64,000 nucleotides of DNA, from the NCBI RefSeq assembly GCF_005404945.1, contig NZ_BJDG01000003.1, positions 62,001 through 126,000 on the forward strand. The letters are read 5' to 3'. Each line of letters opens with the position of its first letter. The first letter of the stretch is position 1. The notes below the pieces were generated by a model. That model was not told the origin of the DNA and made no database searches. It saw only the letters and a program-made list of their open reading frames with translations. The DNA comes from Lactiplantibacillus pingfangensis. Its GTDB lineage: Bacteria > Bacillota > Bacilli > Lactobacillales > Lactobacillaceae. This document shows, piece by piece, positions 58,586-64,000 of the stretch. The translations under genes and the position numbers were made by a program.

Positions 58586-59956
58586 ATGAAAGTTGATTTA
58601 CCAGTTTATAAAGGCGAAGTCTTAGATGTCACCATCATGGACTTAACTTATCAAGGCATGGGTGTTGCCAAAGTTGACAATTATCCAATCTTCATTGAAA
58701 ATGCCTTACCAGAAGAAAGAATCTCCGTCAAAGTGACTAAAACGACGAAGAATTTTGCTTTTGGTGATGTTGAAAAGATTGAACAAGTGAGTCCCCATCG
58801 GGTCAATCCTAAGGGACGGGTTTACCGTCAGACTGGGATTGCCCCACTACAACATTTGGAATATTCTGAACAATTGAAATTCAAGCAACATCAAATTGCG
58901 GAATTGTTTGCGAAGGTTCACATGGATGATGTCGAAGTGTTACCAACCATTGGCATGGCAAATCCAACGCAATATCGGAATAAGGCGCAAGTTCCAGTTC
59001 GCCAAGTTCAAGGCAAGTTAACCACTGGTTTCTTTAAGAAGAGCAGTCACCAATTAATGCCAATTGAAGACTACTATATTCAAGATCCAGCGATTGATCA
59101 TGCTATTATTGTGGTTCGCGACATTTTACGCAAGTATCATGAAGCGGCTTTTGATGAATTCCATCACAGTGGGACGATTCGGACGATTATGGTTCGTCGT
59201 GGCTATTACAGTCACGAAATGATGGTCGTGATCGTCACACGGACGAAACATTTGCCAATGGCTGATGTCGTTGTTGAAGAGATTCAGGCAGCTTTACCAG
59301 AAGTCGTCTCAATCATCCAGAACGTCAATCAAAAGCGGACTAACGTCATCTTAGGGCCGGTTAACAATGTGTTGGCTGGTAAGTCAACCATCAATGACCA
59401 ATTGTTAGGCTTGACCTTTGCAATTTCTGCCCAATCGTTCTATCAAGTGAATCCACAACAAACCGAAAAATTGTATCAACTCGCAATTGACCAAGCTGGT
59501 TTAACTGGTAATGAAACTGTGATTGATGCTTATTCCGGGATTGGGACGATTTCCTTGACCATGGCGCAACATGCTAAGCAAGTCTACGGTGTGGATATTG
59601 TGCCGGCCGCGATCGACAATGCCCGTCAAAACGCTGACAAAAATGGCATCAAAAATGCCAAGTTTGTCTTGGACAGCGCTGAAAAAGCGATGGCTAAGTG
59701 GGCCGAAGACGGTCTCAAACCGGATGTGGTTGTCGTTGATCCACCACGTAAAGGGTTGGATGAAGCCTTCATCGAAAGTGCCGCCGAAATGGGGCCAAAG
59801 CGCGTAGTTTACATTAGTTGTAACCCATCAACGCTAGTGCGTGATGTCCAACGGTTTGGCGAACACGGCTATCATATTGCCGCACCCGTTCAACCAGTGG
59901 ACCAATTCCCACAAACACCACATATCGAAAGTGTTACCGTGTTAGTTAAAGACTAA
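58586..59956 (+). CDS. rlmCD: 23S rRNA (uracil-C5)-methyltransferase, RlmCD/RumA type
   Basis: A 456-residue RumA-family enzyme that makes m5U in 23S rRNA (in Bacillus one enzyme modifies both U747 and U1939). An N-terminal TRAM domain (about 1-60), the SAM motif DAYSGIGTISL, VVVDPPRKG and the nucleophile region YISCNPSTL are present. The iron-sulfur cysteine cluster of E. coli RumA is not visible. GAGGAAA precedes the ATG. The symbol is by analogy. Confidence 0.9.
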   Translation: MKVDLPVYKGEVLDVTIMDLTYQGMGVAKVDNYPIFIENALPEERISVKVTKTTKNFAFGDVEKIEQVSPHRVNPKGRVYRQTGIAPLQHLEYSEQLKFKQHQIAELFAKVHMDDVEVLPTIGMANPTQYRNKAQVPVRQVQGKLTTGFFKKSSHQLMPIEDYYIQDPAIDHAIIVVRDILRKYHEAAFDEFHHSGTIRTIMVRRGYYSHEMMVVIVTRTKHLPMADVVVEEIQAALPEVVSIIQNVNQKRTNVILGPVNNVLAGKSTINDQLLGLTFAISAQSFYQVNPQQTEKLYQLAIDQAGLTGNETVIDAYSGIGTISLTMAQHAKQVYGVDIVPAAIDNARQNADKNGIKNAKFVLDSAEKAMAKWAEDGLKPDVVVVDPPRKGLDEAFIESAAEMGPKRVVYISCNPSTLVRDVQRFGEHGYHIAAPVQPVDQFPQTPHIESVTVLVKD

Positions 59957-59965
59957 ATTTAAGTG

Positions 59966-60011
59966 AAAAGCAGTGTGAAAATCGAATTTTGATTTTCACA
60001 CTGCTTTTTTA
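59966..60011 (+). terminator. terminator after the rlm gene
   Basis: A perfect 18-bp stem (59966-59983 with 59991-60008) around GAATTTT, followed by T residues. Confidence 0.92.
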
Positions 60012-60057
60012 TTATCATATTTAGCTGGCAAATTGTGGCTTTAAGTTGTCACGGACC

Positions 60058-60357
60058 CTAGTTATCTTCAATCAGTTCTGCTCTGATTTGAGCGGCTGAA
60101 AACCTTTTGCCGTCGGTGAGTCCTTTTCTGATTGCGACATTAACGGTGTCCTTGGAAAGACTGTCATAATTGAGTGGCAAATCAGGCAGATTAGTTTCAA
60201 AAGGAATTTTACGTTGACTCACAAGTTGTTGTAGAAACAGATTAACTGCGGTCGACATTGGAAGTTGTAATTGATCAAGGATCGTTTCGGCTTGAGCTTT
60301 TAATTCAGGCGTTACACGGGTAGAAACACTAGCAGTTTTCTTAGATGTAGTCGGCAT
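60058..60357 (-). CDS. RelB/DinJ-family antitoxin without an adjacent toxin
   Basis: A 99-residue protein with an N-terminal ribbon-helix-helix (ASVSTRVTPELKAQAETILDQLQLPMSTAVNLFLQQLV) typical of RelB/DinJ antitoxins. The C-terminal half would wrap a RelE/YafQ-type toxin. ATG 60357 has GAGGT upstream. The 50 bases beyond its stop contain no toxin frame, only the neighbour's terminator, so it is an orphan in this locus. Confidence 0.82.
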   Translation of the reverse strand: MPTTSKKTASVSTRVTPELKAQAETILDQLQLPMSTAVNLFLQQLVSQRKIPFETNLPDLPLNYDSLSKDTVNVAIRKGLTDGKRFSAAQIRAELIEDN

Positions 60358-60630
60358 AAAAGTTACCTCGTTTTCATAGCATAAGCTAACCATAACATGA
60401 TGGCTTGCTATTAGACACTAGGGAAAATCTAATTATTATAACCGCTGGGCAAAAAAGTTTCCAAAATGACTGTAATGGTTGAGGGTCATTTAAGGTAAAT
60501 TATAAACTGGTTGAATTAGTTTATGATTTTTCTTAAAAAAAGACAAACAAGGGTCGCGTTCGCATAACTAACCTCATAAAATAGGTTATAATTAATGTGT
60601 GAATGAATTTTGAGGGTGAGGGGAAATAAC

Positions 60631-61188
60631 ATGGTTAAAAGAAGAACGCTAACCCAAGCAAAAGTGTTAGCAACCGCCAATCAATTAATTGAAGCGAATG
60701 GTCTAAATGGTTTGACGATTCGTGATTTGGCAGTGGCTTTAGACGTTCGGCCACAATCAATTTATAATTATGTTGATAGTTTGAGCGACCTATTAGATCA
60801 GGTTGGGTTACAATTCGTCCAGGGGGTTTCGGATCGATTAACTGAAAAGTTGAATGATGCTGGCAAGGAAGAAAAGCTGATGGTCTTTGCACAAGAATTT
60901 CGGGATGCTTGCAAACGACACGTCGGATTAGCGCCATTATTGTTAAGCATGACAGATTCAGTTAAGAGTCCAAAGACACAAAAGGCATTAATTAAGTTAT
61001 ATCAAGATATGTTCCGACCATTACAATTAGATGATAGTTCACGGGTTGAAAATACACTCTATCGGTCAACATTATTTGGATTTATCATCCAAGAAATTGG
61101 TGGTTTCTTTACGTTATCGCCAGCTGAATTGGATACCCGTTTTACGCAGGTCATGCAATTAGCGATTGATCAGGAAAATATTGCTTAA
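60631..61188 (+). CDS. TetR/AcrR-family transcriptional regulator
   Basis: A 185-residue regulator with an N-terminal helix-turn-helix (GLNGLTIRDLAVALDVRPQSIYNYVDSLSDLLDQVG) and a TetR C-terminal ligand domain of the WHG type. ATG 60631 is preceded by GAGGGGAAA; the frame extends to 60610. No target operon is adjacent. A strong terminator follows. Confidence 0.87.
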   Translation: MVKRRTLTQAKVLATANQLIEANGLNGLTIRDLAVALDVRPQSIYNYVDSLSDLLDQVGLQFVQGVSDRLTEKLNDAGKEEKLMVFAQEFRDACKRHVGLAPLLLSMTDSVKSPKTQKALIKLYQDMFRPLQLDDSSRVENTLYRSTLFGFIIQEIGGFFTLSPAELDTRFTQVMQLAIDQENIA

Positions 61189-61191
61189 AGT

Positions 61192-61237
61192 AAAAAATGA
61201 TTGTTTCTTCAATTTTGAGGAAACAGTCATTTTTTTA
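61192..61237 (+). terminator. terminator after the TetR gene
   Basis: AAAAAATGATTGTTTC pairs with GAAACAGTCATTTTTT, with a looped-out centre and a T run. Confidence 0.87.
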
Positions 61238-61315
61238 CTAGGATATATCTTCAAATTAGTTTGTAAGAAGAAAAATAGTCGCAAGTCGAACAGGCCGATT
61301 TTTCAAGCCGTGAGT

Positions 61316-61441
61316 TTAAAGTTGATGACGGCGATAAATGTGATAAGCTATCAGCAACAATCCAACGATGACGATGGCGCGAATGACCCAAGCAGTCAGT
61401 AGCAAGGTGAAAATAAGTTTTAGCCAAGTCGTTAATATCAT
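61316..61441 (-). CDS. possible small membrane protein, 41 residues
   Basis: An ATG with AAAGG eleven bases upstream opens MILTTWLKLIFTLLLTAWVIRAIV and ends IAYHIYRRHQL. The product has one or two hydrophobic stretches and a basic end, the make-up of a small membrane peptide. It is divergent from the regulator at 61475. I do not recognise it, and the weak site keeps confidence low. Confidence 0.4.
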   Translation of the reverse strand: MILTTWLKLIFTLLLTAWVIRAIVIVGLLLIAYHIYRRHQL

Positions 61442-61474
61442 GGAAACACAACCTTTCAGAATGGGGATTTTTGA

Positions 61475-62308
61475 ATGAGTGATGACACAACATTTTCCGT
61501 TCAGCTTGGCCAAAATTTGAAACAAGCTAGACGGGCGAAACAGTTAACGCAGAAACAATTGGCAGCAGGAATTTGTGCACAATCTTTAATTTCTGCGATT
61601 GAAGCTGGAGATTATTTGCCGAATGCGGTCGTTTTTGCTCGTTTATGTCAACGGCTCGGCTTGTCGATGGATCAGGCTGTCTTGGCCCATTACCCGGAAA
61701 TTACGCAGCAGGTGGCTTTTAATCGCCAAGTTGAACAAATGTGCAATCAACATGACTATCGGGCCTTGGCGGATTATTTAGCGACCTCAGAATTAGCCAG
61801 CCACTTGATCACGGACCGCGATTTGGCCATCTTTTACTATTATCGTGGCGTGGCCAATTATCAGGGTCGTCACGATGCTAGCGGGGCCCAACGTGACTTA
61901 AAGTTAAGTTTGACCTTAGTTGACGAGCGAGACGGTTTGCGCCCACTAATTCTGAGTGCGAGTGGCTGCTTCAATCTGCAAGCGGGTCACGTCAAATTAG
62001 GCCAGCAACAATTTGAGCAGGCGCAACAGTTAATTGCGGCATTACCTTATGATGAAAACTTCAACTGTGTGGCTTATCAATTAGGACTTTGCCAGTTTAA
62101 GGCTGGGCAATTTGACTTAGCTACACAGACCTTGCAGGCCGGGGTGCAACTAATTACTAAGCAGCAATCACATTATTTATTGGCAGATACGCTAGTGTTG
62201 ATGGCGGCCGCTCTGGATCAACGTGGCGAGAAAATTGCTGCCCAAACAGCGCAAGCCGAGGGACAGCTCTTAGCAGCGTTATTCAAGCTACAACTGTATC
62301 AATTCTAG
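61475..62308 (+). CDS. helix-turn-helix regulator with TPR-like C-terminus (RRNPP-like)
   Basis: 277 residues. An N-terminal HTH (about 8-65; LGQNLKQARRAKQLTQKQLAAG) is followed by helical repeats of tetratricopeptide type (about 90-270). This is the layout of Rgg/PlcR-like regulators that sense small peptides, though no peptide gene is obvious nearby. It ends four bases inside the convergent oxidoreductase gene. Regulator type fairly sure; peptide sensing is inference. Confidence 0.8.
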   Translation: MSDDTTFSVQLGQNLKQARRAKQLTQKQLAAGICAQSLISAIEAGDYLPNAVVFARLCQRLGLSMDQAVLAHYPEITQQVAFNRQVEQMCNQHDYRALADYLATSELASHLITDRDLAIFYYYRGVANYQGRHDASGAQRDLKLSLTLVDERDGLRPLILSASGCFNLQAGHVKLGQQQFEQAQQLIAALPYDENFNCVAYQLGLCQFKAGQFDLATQTLQAGVQLITKQQSHYLLADTLVLMAAALDQRGEKIAAQTAQAEGQLLAALFKLQLYQF

Positions 62309-63228
62309 TGAGAATAGCGCAGTAACGTCCGTCCTCGTTGACCCGGCTGCTGTGCGGCTTGCTGTGCCTGACGGACGTCATGAAAATCATACGTTGCTGC
62401 GATTGCCGCGGTGAGCTGGCCAGTGGCAAGTTGGTCGAGTAGCCGACGATACTGCTGCGGCCAAATGGGACCGTTGACGAAGTGGAAAGCTTGCGTGGCA
62501 GCTAGTGGTTGCCAATTTTGCTGGGCAATTGACCAAACTTGTAACTGTGGCTGCCCGGCTGCCAAGCTGTTCAGCAGCTGGGTGTTGCCGATGGTATCTA
62601 ATAAGACCGTTGCTTTGGGCGCCGCTTGCAATTGTGTGGTCAGGTCGGTGGTGTAGTCGATTGTATCATTGGCACCCAGTTGGGTTAACCAGTCACGATT
62701 GGCTGGTCGACTCAGTGCGAGTACGGTTGCGCCTTGTTGATGTAATAGTTGAACGAGGTAGCTGCCAACGCCCCCAGCCGCCCCGGTGACAAGTACGGTC
62801 ATTCCCGCGTGGATTTTGGCTGCTTGCATCAGCTTGACTGCGGCGTCGGCACCACCAATCAAAGTTGTTGCGGCGGCTAGAGAAACTTGGTCTGGTACCG
62901 GTAAGACAAGTGGAGAAGGCGCCAATAAATTTTGTTCACGTGCCGAGCCATGAAAATTAACGGTTAACAGACGTTGTCCAAGTAACGTTGTGCGTCGTAA
63001 TTGGCCTACTGCAGTCACGATTCCGGTGAGCGCGTAACTGAGCACATAAGGTGGTCTGGCCGGATTGAGTCCGGCGAGTTCACCGGTCGCACTGCGCCAA
63101 TCCCATGGTAAGACCGGTGTATAGGCCGTTTTGAGCTGAATCTGGGTGGCAGTTGGTTGTTTATCTGGAACGGTTGTCAGTTGGATGCCGTCCGCACCAG
63201 TGAAAGCAGTTTGTTGAATAATTTCCAT
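62305..63228 (-). CDS. medium-chain dehydrogenase/quinone oxidoreductase family
   Basis: A 307-residue MDR-superfamily NADPH-dependent oxidoreductase lacking the zinc ligands of alcohol dehydrogenases. The NADPH fold is TVLVTGAAGGVGSYLVQLLHQQGA. Such enzymes reduce quinones or enals; substrate unknown. AGGAGG precedes the ATG. It is divergent from the PadR regulator, which could control it. Confidence 0.85.
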   Translation of the reverse strand: MEIIQQTAFTGADGIQLTTVPDKQPTATQIQLKTAYTPVLPWDWRSATGELAGLNPARPPYVLSYALTGIVTAVGQLRRTTLLGQRLLTVNFHGSAREQNLLAPSPLVLPVPDQVSLAAATTLIGGADAAVKLMQAAKIHAGMTVLVTGAAGGVGSYLVQLLHQQGATVLALSRPANRDWLTQLGANDTIDYTTDLTTQLQAAPKATVLLDTIGNTQLLNSLAAGQPQLQVWSIAQQNWQPLAATQAFHFVNGPIWPQQYRRLLDQLATGQLTAAIAATYDFHDVRQAQQAAQQPGQRGRTLLRYSH

Positions 63229-63359
63229 TTTGACTAGACCTCCTGTGGGTGATAACCACAGGATAGGTCAGCAAGATAAAAGACGAAAATCAGTATTCTG
63301 ATATTTTGTCGCAAAAAAGCGAAATTTTAGTGAATTGCCTTTTTTTTGTGACAATTACT

Positions 63360-63410
63360 TTGACACACACAGTAATTGGTGGTAAATTATGTTTATTGAA
63401 TTACTGTGTG
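63360..63410 (+). promoter_or_regulatory. promoter with inverted-repeat operator before the PadR gene
   Basis: TTGACA (63360-63365) and TAAATT (63383-63388) are 17 bases apart. A perfect 12-bp inverted repeat, CACACAGTAATT (63366-63377) and AATTACTGTGTG (63399-63410), covers the spacer and the start region. The ACACAC/GTGTGT character suits PadR binding, so autoregulation is likely. Confidence 0.65.
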
Positions 63411-63443
63411 ACACACAATACTTAATTTGAAAGGAAGGTCAGT

Positions 63444-63803
63444 ATGCAACCAGAAATTTCAAAAGAAACGATCCGCGGTCATACCACGACAATCGTTTTG
63501 AATATTTTGAATCAGGGAGAAAGTTATGGTTATGCGATTGCGAAGACCATTAAGACATTGAGTCATGGCGCTTATGATATCAATGAAGCCACGCTATACA
63601 CGGTATTTCGCCGGTTGGAGCAGCACGGTGAAATTACGAGTTACTGGGGAAATGAAACCCAAGGCGGTCGGCGAAAATATTATCAAATTACCGCGCAAGG
63701 CCAACAAACATTGGGGCGGAATGTCGCCGAATGGCACTTTGCAAAAAAAGTGATTGACGAGTTGATTTTAGGAAGGATTGAGGCAGATGTCAGAAAAGAT
63801 TGA
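63444..63803 (+). CDS. PadR-family transcriptional regulator
   Basis: A 119-residue winged-helix regulator: GESYGYAIAKTI, INEATLYTVFRRLEQHGEI and GGRRKYYQITAQGQQTL are standard PadR segments, with a short C-terminal helix for dimerization. AAGGAAGG precedes the ATG. It overlaps the next frame by 17 bases, the usual coupling with a DUF1700/HAAS-type membrane protein. Confidence 0.9.
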   Translation: MQPEISKETIRGHTTTIVLNILNQGESYGYAIAKTIKTLSHGAYDINEATLYTVFRRLEQHGEITSYWGNETQGGRRKYYQITAQGQQTLGRNVAEWHFAKKVIDELILGRIEADVRKD

Positions 63804-64000
63804 ACAATTAGTCGCCATGCGGCTGAACACGTATTTTAAAACGCAAACGATGACGCCAGCAATGACCGAATTGAAAACGGAGTTAGCGACTGATTTAAAC
63901 GAAGCCGCCAACGATAAAAGTGCTTCAGGTTTGGAACCAGAGGCCGCAGTTGCAGAAGCCATTAGTGATTTTGGCGATATCAATGAACTGATCCAACAAG
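63787..64000 (+). CDS. HAAS/DUF1700-like protein, N-terminal part
   Basis: From ATG 63787 the frame MSEKIEQLVAMRLNTYFKTQ runs to the window end. The region around AVAEAISDFGDINELIQQ is typical of the N-terminal HAAS-type domain found after PadR genes. The rest, probably membrane segments, is beyond the window. GGATTGAGG lies upstream. Family assignment rests on a short stretch and context. Confidence 0.65.
   Translation, partial: MSEKIEQLVAMRLNTYFKTQTMTPAMTELKTELATDLNEAANDKSASGLEPEAAVAEAISDFGDINELIQQ

Noticed and set aside
59957-60057. RelE/YafQ-type toxin next to the antitoxin
   Set aside because: The space holds a terminator and no frame of suitable length.

Overview
The window looks like a chromosomal segment of a Lactiplantibacillus (L. 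plantarum group) genome. The evidence is gene content and order: the spc/alpha ribosomal cluster, ecfAAT-truA-rplM-rpsI, a manganese ABC transporter, the malolactic genes, cydABDC, and pcrA-ligA-camS-gatCAB-dagK-rlm. Further support comes from AGGAGG-type ribosome binding sites, frequent GTG/TTG starts, a KxYKxGKxW/LPQTx surface protein, and a quinone-dependent respiratory set without menaquinone biosynthesis genes in view. Species identity is an inference from memory of this gene order; no search was run.

Layout. 1-5331: end of the ribosomal protein/secY/adk/infA/rpoA operon (+). 5332-6524: non-coding, full of structured repeats. 6525-12978: a flavin-based extracellular electron transfer (EET) locus, with ndh2-eetA-eetB-dmkB on the minus strand and pplA-apbE on the plus strand. 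13047-17339: ECF energizing module, truA, rplM-rpsI. 17593-18671: a frameshifted membrane acyltransferase lying between two copies of the rpsI terminator. 19607-22148: Mn ABC transporter. 22973-27096: malolactic regulator, enzyme and permease. 27336-30432: amino-acid permease, ECF S component and two small proteins. 30509-32872: large sortase-anchored surface hydrolase. 33332-39353: cytochrome bd oxidase and its CydDC exporter. 39734-47306: a second polyprenyl synthase divergent from menA/dmkA, then an oxidoreductase, a GH73 hydrolase, xpt and a divergent PurK-like protein. 48432-59956: pcrA-ligA-camS-gatCAB-dagK-rlm. 60058-64000: orphan antitoxin and several regulators.

How the genes fit together. 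Two prenyl synthases and a DHNA prenyltransferase would make demethylmenaquinone from supplied DHNA. That quinone could be reduced by Ndh2 and discharged either outward through EetA/EetB and flavinylated PplA, or to oxygen through cytochrome bd. ApbE would attach FMN to PplA. Malolactic fermentation and Mn uptake are typical companions in this lineage.

The least explained content is non-coding. A family of long structured repeats (modules A, B and C here) lies beyond the 3' ends of at least six genes, with compensatory base changes in its stems and a constant orientation relative to the upstream gene. A separate 111-bp structured element (D) occurs twice, in front of dagK and in front of the rlm gene. 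A third structure (E) and a 36-bp tandem repeat precede pcrA. I do not recognise any of these as named RNA families.
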